A stretch of 64,000 bases of DNA from NCBI GenBank assembly GCA_030762935.1, contig CM060895.1, positions 74,693,001 to 74,757,000 on the forward strand, read 5' to 3'. The stretch is from Hymenopus coronatus (taxonomy: Eukaryota > Arthropoda > Insecta > Mantodea > Hymenopodidae). Shown one piece after another: positions 55,245-64,000 of the stretch (the first letter of the stretch is position 1; each line of letters starts with the position of its first letter). The position numbers and the translations under genes were made by a program. The notes beneath the pieces were generated by a model, which was given only the letters and a program-made list of their open reading frames with translations, ran no database searches and was not told the origin of the DNA.

Positions 55245-55492
55245 CTTTGGCCTCTCTAACCATCCATAGATGGCACTATAGGACGAAATCACGACTTACG
55301 GACGAGAAGCTAAGATCATTTAGCTCAGGGACATTTTCTTTTCAGGTATGTGCAAATAAACATCGCATAGGACTAATGGCTTTACTTCCTTTCCATGGAA
55401 GCCATGCCATTTATCACCCTCCGTCAGGTTTGAACTCGTAGCCTTGGATTTTAGAAGCTAGAAATGTAACCACTACACCACGGAGGGCGACT
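55245..55492 (-). mobile_element. tRNA-derived SINE, family D
   Basis: Minus strand: CGCCCTCCGTGGTGTAGTGG head, box B-like GAGTTCAAACCTGAC, then the AAGCCATGG...GGAAGTAAAG block and a body differing from 50346 in its 3' part. Confidence 0.75.
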
Positions 55493-55494
55493 TA

Positions 55495-56165
55495 TACTTC
55501 ATGCTAAGCAAGATAAACATTACTGGAAATGGTTTTTATTCCATGTTCTTATTTTAGGCGTAAGAGGATTAGAGGAATGAAAAGGCTTACATTATAATGA
55601 AATCTTCTAAGAGCTGGTCGCTATGTGATAAATATGAAATGCCTTGTCTTTACACGATCGAGAGATGAATGACTTCTGGGAGAAAACATATATACCTTGA
55701 AACAATTAAACAAATGGCAATGTCTCGGAAATTGTAAACTAAAGTAAAATGTATTTGACATAAACTGTTTGCTTTAAGGAGATCTAAATTTTTTTATTTA
55801 CGACTTACAGGTTATATAAAAGTCATTTAGAATAAACAGGACTTTACAGGTTGATTCCCAGAATGTTCAAGATATACATTTTATTTTTCGTACAAATGTC
55901 TAAAATACATAGTATGAAAATCCAAAATTTCGATAAAGTACCAATTAGATAGTAGTTTGAAAATTGTCTTGTAGTAGATTTGAAACATATTGAACTTAAA
56001 TGCCAAAACTAGTATTTATCTGACTTTTCGTATTAGAACTTTGCTGTCCACAGACACGTAAACACGGAGGTTTATATAAAAATAATTTTTTTCTGGGGCA
56101 GGTGCCTTTAAAACATGCATTTCCTGTGAAATCTCGATATTGAATTTTTGGGTGGATTCGAAGTA
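55495..56165 (-). repeat. Family X repeat, diverged
   Basis: Minus-oriented blocks ACTTCATGCTAAGCAAGATA, GTTCAAGATATACATTTTAT, GTGAAATCTCGATATTGAAT and TTTGGGTGGA in the expected order. The terminal palindrome is missing. Confidence 0.7.
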
Positions 56166-56279
56166 AAAAATAAGATTAGTAAACTTTCAAGCCTGTTTAT
56201 CAGGAAATACTTGCGTCTTTGGTTTAGTCAAGCTTTGTCTAATTATTTTGATGTTCTAATTATACTAATTATACAAAAT

Positions 56280-56500
56280 ATAATCGGATAGTGGACATTT
56301 CATGGAATGTTAAAAAAAAAGTTCAATGACGAATTTCATTTACGGATATTATATTATATTTTAGTTGGATCGTGGCGAAAACTTTTTGGATAGCCTGGGG
56401 TGGGTGAATTTTCTTAAAGTTTTTGCCGGGCTTGACTAAATAGTGTTTTACTTAGGTATGAAAATTGGTATTTATTCGACTTTTGTTTTTATTAACTTCT
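56280..56500 (-). repeat. Family X repeat, heavily decayed fragment
   Basis: TTTTTGGATAGCCTGGGGTG, GGTATGAAAATTGGTATTTA and TTCGACTTTTGTTTTT are faint matches to the middle of family X. Confidence 0.4.
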
Positions 56501-56919
56501 GTGCGAGATTCTTGATCCTTTCCTTCCAACCAAAGTGAAATACACTGCGTGTTACTCTTCCTTCAGTTAAAATGTCGTAGACTTTCGGGATAACAGCAGA
56601 GAATAGGAGAAAGTTTTGGCGACATTGAAAGCAACACGAGCAAAGAATGCTTTGTCATTAGAATAAAAAGACATGATTCGTTTAAAAGGAGACACAAAGA
56701 AGCATTATGTGCGCCTATGAAAATTTAGAGTTTCAGTGAAGTACTTTGTTTACTGTAAATTACTTAGTTTTCAAACAAATAATGTCTATGAAAGCTTCAG
56801 CAAACATAAAAATTCACTTATGTAGGAGACATTTCGGATTCAATCAGCACAGCTGATAGAGACAAACTTTCCCTTTGCTGTGGGACTGGTAAGCCGAACC
56901 AGTTCAATAATATTGCCAT

Positions 56920-57155
56920 TGGGTAACCGATGGGCTGACGCGACACACACTATGGACTTTTAACCTGATTGGTCATATTGGACGTGAATGAAATTAGTGA
57001 AATGATGCTCAAATGACCTCGGGGTCCAAGGAGCTTAAAGTTACTCGACATTCGTCTTTTCAGGATAAGGGAAAACGCCGATAAAACCCCTGTCCGGGTA
57101 ACTCGCGACCTTTTGAAGTGTGACAGACACGCTACCACCACACTACCCAGGCGGG
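56920..57155 (-). mobile_element. tRNA-derived SINE, family F
   Basis: Minus strand: GCCCGCCTGGGTAGTGTGGT (box A region) and AAAGGTCGCGAGTTACCCGG (box B region), then GGGGTTTTATCGGCGTTTTC. One copy only in this window. Confidence 0.6.
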
Positions 57156-57785
57156 CTATGGACTTTAAAAAGTTATTTCGAGGGAAACTTGCAATAATTG
57201 AAATATTTTGTAATTAAACCATTGAGCATTAATGAAAACAAGATCAACATTTCAGCCTAACTATCGTCAAGAACTCAACAGAACGGCTGAAAGCTTGCTG
57301 CTCAGTACATAAGAGTTTATCTGCTAGGAGAAACTGAAAGCAAGCAAGTAGCAACATTTTGACTTAATTTTATTGCTTTTACTAGCATTTTCCATAACTA
57401 CATTTCACAGAATTAAACTATAAATCTATGTTTGGTTTGTATCATGTCCTGTTTAAACTAATCGAAGTCCTTATAACATCTCAAACTTTAAAATTAATAG
57501 AAACTATAGCTTGTAATTGTTCGAATCATTATATTTGAGAAAAGGAATGATAGCTCTCTCCTCAAATTATATTTGTCCTCTAGATAGAACGTAACCTATA
57601 AAAGCTATTCCTATAAACACTTTCTCAGCGCAGTAATGGCCCTATCGGACAATTTTCAGTTACCGCGAAGGAAAACACTTCAAAGAATAAGTAAGGAGCA
57701 CGAACTAAGTTCATCTCTGTTTGGGAGAAAGCTACATTTTTACAGCACAAGATAATGCCGTAAAGTTTTCATTTATAATATGTTA
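57156..57785. other. AT-rich spacer
   Basis: No gene or repeat recognised. Confidence 0.4.
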
Positions 57786-57787
57786 AT

Positions 57788-58140
57788 ATGGTTAGCCCAC
57801 TCGTCCCCCAACAAAGTTCGATTCCAAACGCCCGCATGTGGGATTTGTGGTGGATGAAGCGGCGTCTGGGAGGGTTTTCTCCGTTACACCGATTTTTCTC
57901 ACCGCTCATTCCACCAGTTGCTCCATCATCACCTTCCCTATCATCCATTTACTTGCATTTCATTTCTTCCACTTCCTCACGCTCATGCCTGACTACGGGT
58001 CGACCACTCATTCCAGGTTTACCATTCTATGGTTTCGTGCCGTTGGCTTCCCGACAGGCTTCTGACCCGTAGACATTTTCTTTTAAGTCCTAGGGGGTGC
58101 CAGTCCTAAATACGAGGAGAATAAGCCGATTACAAATATG
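57788..58140 (+). mobile_element. tRNA-derived SINE, family C
   Basis: Diverged head (AAAGTTCGATTCCAAACGCC), then ATGTGGGATTTGTGGTGGAT, the CTCATTCCACCAGTTGCTCC block and the end GAGAATAAGCCGATTACAAA. Same subtype as 31210 and 62648. Confidence 0.8.
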
Positions 58141-58480
58141 TAAAAATATTAAAAAGTCGAATACACACCATTATCTGTTTTGCCATGCGAATCAGTTTGA
58201 AAAATGCCAAGAGGAAGAAGATAAGCTGTGTTGGAACAACTAAAATGCACATTTGTGGATGTAAGTACAGTAAGATTTGTCGTATTGTCTGTTGCTGAAT
58301 TGTTCATACTTGTCACTTTTTATTTTCCTTTAAACATATGAATTATGGCCATGATTGTATTAAATAATTTATCACTTGTTGCTTGTATAATCCGTTCTAC
58401 GATGTACCACAAATTAAACATGTCTGGCTTAGTTTAACATCTCAAATTTAATAATACCTAAAGTAGTGCTAGTAGTAGAT

Positions 58481-58481
<1 letters not shown>

Positions 58482-58530
<49 letters not shown>
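58482..58530. repeat. (AAT)n microsatellite
   Basis: About 48 bp of uninterrupted AAT/TAA triplets. Confidence 0.95.
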
Positions 58531-58532
<2 letters not shown>

Positions 58533-58604
58533 TCAGTTTCATCACGCCACATCGGTGTATATTGGGCCACCAATACAGTGGTTCCTTGATCAGGAAATTT
58601 CTAG

Positions 58605-58945
58605 CTCGCCACTATGTGCACATGGTGGCCATGATTTAACTTCCCACCTTTAGATGTTACTTTAGAATGAAATCACAATTTGCGGACGTGAAACATAGCG
58701 AATTTAGCCCACGGACTTTTTCTTTCAAGGTATTGGATTCTTTTACGTGCAAATAAACATTACAGGGACCAATAACTTTTCTTACCTCCCGAAGATGCCA
58801 TGCTAAGGATTACAAGCTAAAAATGCCATGCTAATTCCAAGGATTCTATGCTACGAAAGAATTCATCACTCTCTGCCGGGTTCGAACCGGCAACATTGGT
58901 ATTAGAGGCCAACTGGTAATCACTAATCACAGAAGGTGATAATAA
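58605..58945 (-). mobile_element. tRNA-derived SINE, family D, diverged
   Basis: Minus strand: head ATCACCTTCTGTGATTAGTG, box B-like CCGGTTCGAACCCGGC, then the ATGCCATGCTAAGGATT block in plus-strand sense. Contains a small internal duplication (AATGCCATGCTAAT). Confidence 0.7.
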
Positions 58946-59107
58946 TAATAATTAATTATTATTTTATATTCTATTTATTATATACAATTTATTATCTATT
59001 ATTCATAACATTAATAATAATAGTAACAATAACAATAATAATAGGTATTGTGAATATGCGTTTTTAGCCGCATGTGTGAACGATGAGTCATAATTATTTT
59101 TGTCCCT

Positions 59108-59575
59108 CATTGTTACACCTCCGTTAGTGGACACGTGCCGGTGGCGAGTTCTTTTGACATCGAAGCTGTCATTGTGATTGTTACACACATGCTGTCGTTA
59201 AGTTTTTTGACGTCGAAGCCGGACATTGTTACACCTGAGTGAGTTGTGAGCGTGCGCTGAGTTGTGAGTTTGCACGTGCGCCTGTTTTGGAAGTTTTCTG
59301 CCGCGTCACCGACAGGTATAAAAAATGGGAACGAAGCCCTGTCCGGAGTTAAGTTTCAACTGAGAATGTAAAGCTTGCAGCAGGTGAGTATCGACAGGCA
59401 ATTCGTAGCGTGTTGTTGTAACCGCCGCAACGAAAGTCGAAAGGAATGTACGGGAAAATTGTTGCAGAGGCGTCGAAGTAAAATAATTAGCTGTGAATAG
59501 ATTTTCATTTGTGATCACTGGAAGATATAAAGGGTTGTTAGTTGGAGCAATAAAGAGCTTTTGTTGCATTGTTAT
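59108..59575 (+). other. Possible solo LTR or promoter/first-exon segment
   Basis: A GC-richer stretch with three TTGTTACAC motifs (59110, 59177, 59224). It also has a TATA box TATAAAAAA at 59317-59325, a splice-donor-like CAGGTGAGT at 59381-59389, and a polyA signal AATAAA at 59549-59554 followed by TTTTGTTGCATTG. A TATA box and a polyA signal about 230 bp apart in one strand sense is the U3-R-U5 layout of an LTR. No primer-binding site, gag/pol or target duplication was found, so a host promoter with first exon is the alternative. Confidence 0.35.
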
Positions 59576-59654
59576 CATGATGATATACTAGGGTCGGCAT
59601 TTAAATCCCAGGCCTCTCAATGAAAACAGCATTTAAAAAATATATATTTTTGTT

Positions 59655-59805
59655 TTATTTCTCAACATAATCTCCAGAAGGGCTTATACATTTGTCATAT
59701 CGGTGTTCTAATTTAATTAAACCATTTCTGTAGTGCGGTTTATCAAGGTCCTCAAAATAGCTATTTACCACATCAATGACCTCGATGCTGTGAAATCTTC
59801 GTCCT

Positions 59806-59845
<40 letters not shown>

Positions 59846-60725
59846 AGGTTTCGAACATGTGGTAGTCACTGAGTGCTAGATCTGCCGAATAGGGTGGGTG
59901 TTCAAGCAATTCCTAAACTTTAATTCCCATATTTTTTCCATTGCAATGACTGAACGATGGGCCGGAGCATTGTCGTGATGAAACAAGGTTTTTTGCCAAA
60001 AGAGGTATTTTCCTTTTCACCTCATCACTCTAACGAACGTTGCAGTAAGCTTGCGTAGTAGTCACCAGTGATACCTTTACCCTTATCCGAGTTATCAATA
60101 AAAATAATTCCCTGTGCATCCCAGCAAACACTCGCCATAACCTTATTAGCCGACAAAATTGACTTTGCCTTTTTTGGAGTTGGTTGACTTGGCGCAATCC
60201 ACTTATTTGACTGTGATTTACTTTCTGCAGTGTAGTGATACATCCAAGTTCCATCCATGGTAATAAGTTGTCTAAAAAATTCACTGAGAATTTTACTGTA
60301 GAGCTCCACATTCTTAACAGAAACATTTCTTCTTTGCAACTTTTGATCAGGTGTCAACAAACGCGGCACCCATCTTTCAGACCTTGTGAAAGCCCAAAAC
60401 ATTACTTAAAATATTACCTGCATGTTCTTTTCTTATGCTTACAGCCTCTGCTATCTCAAACAACTTTAATCTGCGGTATTCCAGTACTAAACGATGATTT
60501 TTTTTTTCAATGATCTCTGGAGTTGTCACTTCTACAGGGCGTCCAGAGCGAGGCTCATCACATAGTCCCATTTTAAACTCTGCTCCTTCATATTCCTTCA
60601 TATCCAAGGTGGGTTGCAGAGTCTTTCAATGCACTGTCTATTTCCTCCTTGATTTCTTTAGACGCCAAGCCTTTCAAATGGACGTATTTAATCACTGCTC
60701 GTTTTTCCAAACCCTCTATTTTCGT
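59655..60725 (-). pseudogene. mariner transposase, frameshifted
   Basis: N-terminal helix-turn-helix: KRAVIKYVHLKGLASKEIKE, then SGRPVEVTTPEIIEK and IAEAVSIRKEHAGNIL. The WVPRLLTPDQK linker and MDGTWMYHYTAESKSQS follow with the first catalytic D, then FHHDNAPAHRS with the second D, and HPPYSADLALSDYHMF with the third. All three aspartates survive, but they lie in three different reading frames and the N-terminal piece in yet another segment. The GDE of the first block is MDG, a change next to the catalytic D. A T35 run (59810-59844) encodes a lysine tract just after the third block. No functional protein can be read. Confidence 0.9.
59810..59844. repeat. (T)35 homopolymer inside mariner
   Basis: Uninterrupted T run, A on the coding strand, in the C-terminal part of the transposase, where related proteins have a short lysine-rich segment. 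Confidence 0.95.
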
Positions 60726-60900
60726 GAAAACTCTAAAGTTGTCTGTTTAAAATACTGCCATTCGAAAACTAAACAAGCTATAGTAGACCTGTAACTATTG
60801 ACACAAGCTAGTTTAGAGTTAAACTATACGATGATGGCGTCTAACTGGCCTAGTTGCGCCATTTCTGTGTGAGGCTCGGACTTATCAGCCGACCCTCGTA

Positions 60901-61455
60901 TTATTATAATCGATCTTAAAACCAATAACTTCCGTATAACAATATTATAACACAATTTGTATCGTAGTTGCTCCCGTGTAGTTTACCGGTCAGCTGCTCA
61001 GCTTTTCTTGTGGCAAATGCTAACGGGAGCGGAGCAGGTTATTGATGATGCCTGCTTTACAGGATTTTTCATCTGACTTAACGCGTGTCGAAAAGGAAGG
61101 TTGAAACGTAGTCGAGAAAAATGAGTTCGTAAAGCATCCTTCTTCTGCTTATAAATGTCTAACACAGAAAAGAGAGTCTCTTCGCTCGTTTCACGTTGGC
61201 CTCTTTTGTTTCAGGACAAAGCATCCAGTACCCGTTAAGTTCCTTATGCCAGATCTCAATTGTCTGCCTGCAAACCCCTTGAATTCAAACGATGACAACG
61301 CCATCTTTGCAAACCAGCCAACTGCAACGAATGGGCGAATTACTACTATTATGATAGAAATCCAAATAGAGTTCCTCTTTGGTATGAAATGCTACAAACA
61401 CTATATCATTTGTATTTACCAGGCTTTTGTTACATGACGTACTTCTGAATAATTT
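60901..61455. other. Spacer
   Basis: No gene recognised. Two 63-65 codon frames at 61246-61482 overlap on opposite strands. Confidence 0.4.
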
Positions 61456-61459
61456 TTGT

Positions 61460-62299
61460 CCTAAAAATCTGATGTGTTCCATTCACATGACTTTCTCTAC
61501 CTCTCTGTAACAAATTATTGTTAAAAAGCTTATTGTTCTGTCTACTTTATGCTAATCGAGATAAACATTAGCAGAAATGCTTTCGTATAAGTAGAAGGGA
61601 AATCATAAAAATACACTAGGCTAAAACGATAGTCAACTCTTTTAAAACCTGGTTGCCATGTGAATGAAATCCGTTTCTTTGCACTGCAAGGAGTTGACAA
61701 ACTCCGGTAAGTGAAACGTTTAAGTATTTTAAAACTGAAACCAATAACAAGGAATGTTTAAAAAATCGTCTGTTCCATGATAAAAAACTCATATAACGTA
61801 AATTGTGTTTTTTCATTGAGATCTGCATATTTTGTGTAGTAAGTTTTTACGTGCAAAATCCATCCAGAACAAAGACGTCTTCAGAGGCTATTCCCAGAAA
61901 ATTCAAGATATACATTTTATTTGTCGTGTAAATATCTTTAATATATGGTAGTCTAATCAAAATTGTTAGCTATTTTTGAGAAAATAAAAAAAAAATTGAA
62001 AATTTTACCATATAAAGGTAGTTTGGGATGGGGGCATTTTCTTCAAAAACTTCGTGTCACATCCTTGAAATATACTAAAATTAAATACCAAGTATGGTAT
62101 TTTACCAACTTTTTGCTTTTGAGTTATCGTGTTCAGACACAGAGACACATAAGTGGACCTTTTTCTAAAAATACTTATTTTGGATACGGGGAGCCTAAAC
62201 GTCTATTTCCGGTGAAATCTCGGTATAGAATTTTTGGGTGGAATGCAATACCTTCTCTATACATTATGTACATAGTACACGTATATAAAGTAAAATATA

Positions 62300-62300
<1 letters not shown>
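61460..62300 (-). repeat. Family X repeat, full length
   Basis: Runs from AATCTGATGTGTTCCATTCA to GTACATAGTACACGTATATA. The GTCTTCAGAGGCTATTCCCA and GTGAAATCTCGGTATAGAAT blocks are present. The 132-codon frame over it is incidental. Confidence 0.85.

Positions 62301-62338
<38 letters not shown>
62301..62338. repeat. (GT)n(GA)n compound microsatellite
   Basis: GT tract running directly into a GA tract, adjoining the A-rich end of the family-X copy. Confidence 0.9.
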
Positions 62339-62339
<1 letters not shown>

Positions 62340-62647
62340 TGTATATGTTTGCAGTGTGTGAACTTAATTTTGGAGGTATTTTAGTTTACTTCATGATTTT
62401 TATTCTAGAGAATAACAACTTCCCATACTGTTAATGGTTTGCCAAAATAACAAAGCATACCAAAACAGTATAAAGATGAACTGAAATTACATAAGTAAAT
62501 TTAGGGTTAACAATAAAAGTCATATTAACAACATTACACATACATATGAACTATTAAATGATTAGATGGCATAATATTGAGTTGGTATTTATTAAGAAAG
62601 TAAGGTATAGTAGGGTCATATATTGACTGCTTTTCTACATTAACTTC

Positions 62648-63016
62648 TTCAGGTTTAGTAATTCGTAATCGGCTAAGCCTCCCCGGAATTGTAGGACTGA
62701 CGAACTCTCCAGGACTGAACAAGCCAATGTCAGAAGCCTGTTGGGGGAGCCTACGGCACGAAACTACAGAATGGATAATCATACGGGGGTCGGCCCATAG
62801 CCAGGCATGAACATGAAGTGAATGATATGAAATGTAAGCGATATAGATGATGGAGCAATTGGTGGAATGAGTGGCGGGGGAAACTGGAGAACCCGGAGAA
62901 AACCCGCTCAAACGCCGCTTTGTCCACCACAAATCCCACATGATGGCGCTTAGGATCGAACCCGGGCCACCTGGATGGGAGGCGAGCGGTCTAACCACTC
63001 AACCCCGACACCGCCT
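62648..63016 (-). mobile_element. tRNA-derived SINE, family C, long copy
   Basis: Minus strand: head TTGAGTGGTTAGACCGCTCG with box B-like CCCGGGTTCGATCCTAAGCG, then ATGTGGGATTTGTGGTGGAC, GGGTTTTCTCCGGGTTCTCC and the end GGCTTAGCCGATTACGAATT. The 154-codon minus frame follows the SINE sense strand and recurs piecewise in other copies, so it is not a gene. Confidence 0.85.
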
Positions 63017-63251
63017 CAGGTTGAGTAATATGGTTCTCAAATCTAATAGTGAGGTCGATAATATATCCCACCTTATCTTTTATTTGAAGAAATAAAATAC
63101 TTTTCAAAAGCATGTGTGGCCTTGTGGACCTTGCAACTATTTTGTATAATATGAATCTTCGAAAAAATCATTAGACAATGTCGTTCAGGCATACCAATTG
63201 GACCATGTAAGCGTTCTTCGTTGAAGTTAGTTTGTTCTGGATAAGGGAATC

Positions 63252-63255
<4 letters not shown>

Positions 63256-63298
<43 letters not shown>
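63256..63298. repeat. (AG)n microsatellite
   Basis: About 43 bp of pure AG. Confidence 0.95.
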
Positions 63299-63301
<3 letters not shown>

Positions 63302-63340
63302 GAACACCTTGCTAAATGAAACGCCTATGCTTGAATACAA

Positions 63341-63369
63341 ACATTAACTCTGTGACGCAGAGTTAATGT
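63341..63369. repeat. Perfect 12-bp hairpin
   Basis: ACATTAACTCTG pairs exactly with CAGAGTTAATGT across TGACG. A tRNA-like segment (GATAGAGCACC, GGATTCAATTCCC) follows at about 63380-63425, so the hairpin may belong to a SINE remnant. Confidence 0.75.
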
Positions 63370-63429
63370 TAACTCCGTCGATAGAGCACCTTATTATGTG
63401 CAAGGGTTTTCGGATTCAATTCCCTACTA

Positions 63430-64000
63430 GACTGGAGAATGTTCTCTTTAAAGAAAAACGTTTCACGGAAATTGATGCGCTGTAATACGTAGCGATTCTG
63501 ACCAAAAATAGCCAAGATTTCGCCAAGGGGTCGCGCTATACTGGCCACATTAGCTCCTCATATCAGTTGGATAAACGCCCATATCTGATGTGAGTGCGTG
63601 GGCGTGAGGCCGGCAGTCAGATCCAGACTGTTGTGGAACAGAATAATAATGATAATAATGATAATTGTTTTTATTTTATGAGAACACTAAAAATATTTGC
63701 AAAACTTTAGGAATTTTCGAAAAGCTATCACAATGTGTGCCTTTCCGATTTCCTCATTTTATCTTACCTATGGGTCATCTTTCAGCCTTTGATTTGTTAT
63801 TAGTTATAATTCAGCTTCGAGTAGTTGATTAAAAGTTAATCTCTTAAGAGGGAGTGGTCGGCGAAGGAATCTTTTTATAACGCAAAGAAGCCCGGTTTCT
63901 AAATTATTTCACTACTAAACGAAAGTGCCAAAGCATCTCTAATACCTTAAAGTTTCTGAAATAGCCTAGCTGAGACTGTATGCAAAATGGGTATGTTTGC
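63430..64000. other. Spacer
   Basis: No gene recognised. A short (AATGAT)n-like tract lies near 63641-63665. Confidence 0.4.

Larger units (their letters stand above)
59586..60900 (-). mobile_element. mariner element, full length
   Basis: Terminal inverted repeats: TACTAGGGTCGGC at 59586 and, on the complement of the right end (to 60900), TACGAGGGTCGGCTGATAAG. The match extends over about 30 bp, with TA at each outer end. Length is about 1.31 kb, as expected for a complete mariner. It contains the transposase relic on the minus strand. Confidence 0.9.

Noticed and set aside
62534..62998. 154-codon minus-strand frame
   Set aside because: It is the sense strand of a SINE family C copy; similar broken frames occur at 31195 and 57788 because of shared SINE sequence.

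Overview
This window looks like intergenic DNA from a large, repeat-rich arthropod genome, most likely an insect. The reasons are its high A+T content, the absence of any multi-exon host gene I can recognise, long (CA)n, (GA)n and (AAT)n microsatellites, several tRNA-derived SINE families, a mariner copy, other Tc1/mariner- and hAT-type transposase relics, and LINEs of several types. The species is not determinable from the sequence alone. I found no rRNA, no CRISPR array, no bacterial operon and no convincing host protein-coding gene. The only long intact reading frame belongs to a LINE retrotransposon.

Layout. 1-277: plain AT-rich DNA. 278-7050: two tandem copies of a 3.3-3.4 kb unit. Each copy holds a LINE 3' relic, a 37-bp hairpin and a second, larger inverted repeat (72-bp perfect arms in copy 1, collapsed to 29 bp in copy 2). 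7090-9870: tRNA-derived SINEs in both orientations. 10727-11636: a decayed Tc1/mariner-superfamily element with recognisable terminal inverted repeats. 13128-14080: a non-autonomous hAT-like element with an 8-bp target duplication. 14460-30580: dominated by one interspersed repeat, here called family X, present in many copies and both orientations, with CA microsatellites at one fixed internal position. A tRNA-like foldback element is nested in one copy, and a rearranged LINE relic lies at 16.3-17.5 kb. 31.2-33.4 kb: SINEs, including one full-length copy with a perfect 10-bp target duplication. 34067-38381 (minus): a nearly complete APE-type LINE with endonuclease, reverse transcriptase, C-terminal CCHC motif, 3' hairpin and TTCA tail. 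Its ORF1-like domain is separated from the ORF2 frame by one in-frame TAG. 38.9-40.6 kb: X copies and a LINE end. 41.2-41.5 kb: a diverged cousin of the first tandem unit. 44.4-45.0 kb: a hAT-type transposase relic. 45-48.8 kb: nested SINEs and X copies. 50.3-53.2 kb: a SINE and a LINE RNase H relic. 53.9-54.1 kb: another transposase relic. 54.3-58.1 kb: palindromes, a short tandem duplication, SINEs and X copies. 59.1-59.6 kb: a promoter/polyA-signal combination resembling a solo LTR. 59586-60900: a full-length mariner with broken transposase. 61.4-63.0 kb: an X copy and a SINE.

How the parts relate. Autonomous LINEs supply the reverse transcription machinery that SINEs usually depend on. 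Target-site duplications and nested insertions give a relative order: family X is older than foldback element B2, which split it, and SINE-B is older than the SINE-C copy that split its promoter box. The best candidates for undescribed biology are family X, the foldback tRNA-like family B, and the tandem unit with its two conserved hairpins. All family letters (A-F, X) are local labels made for this window.
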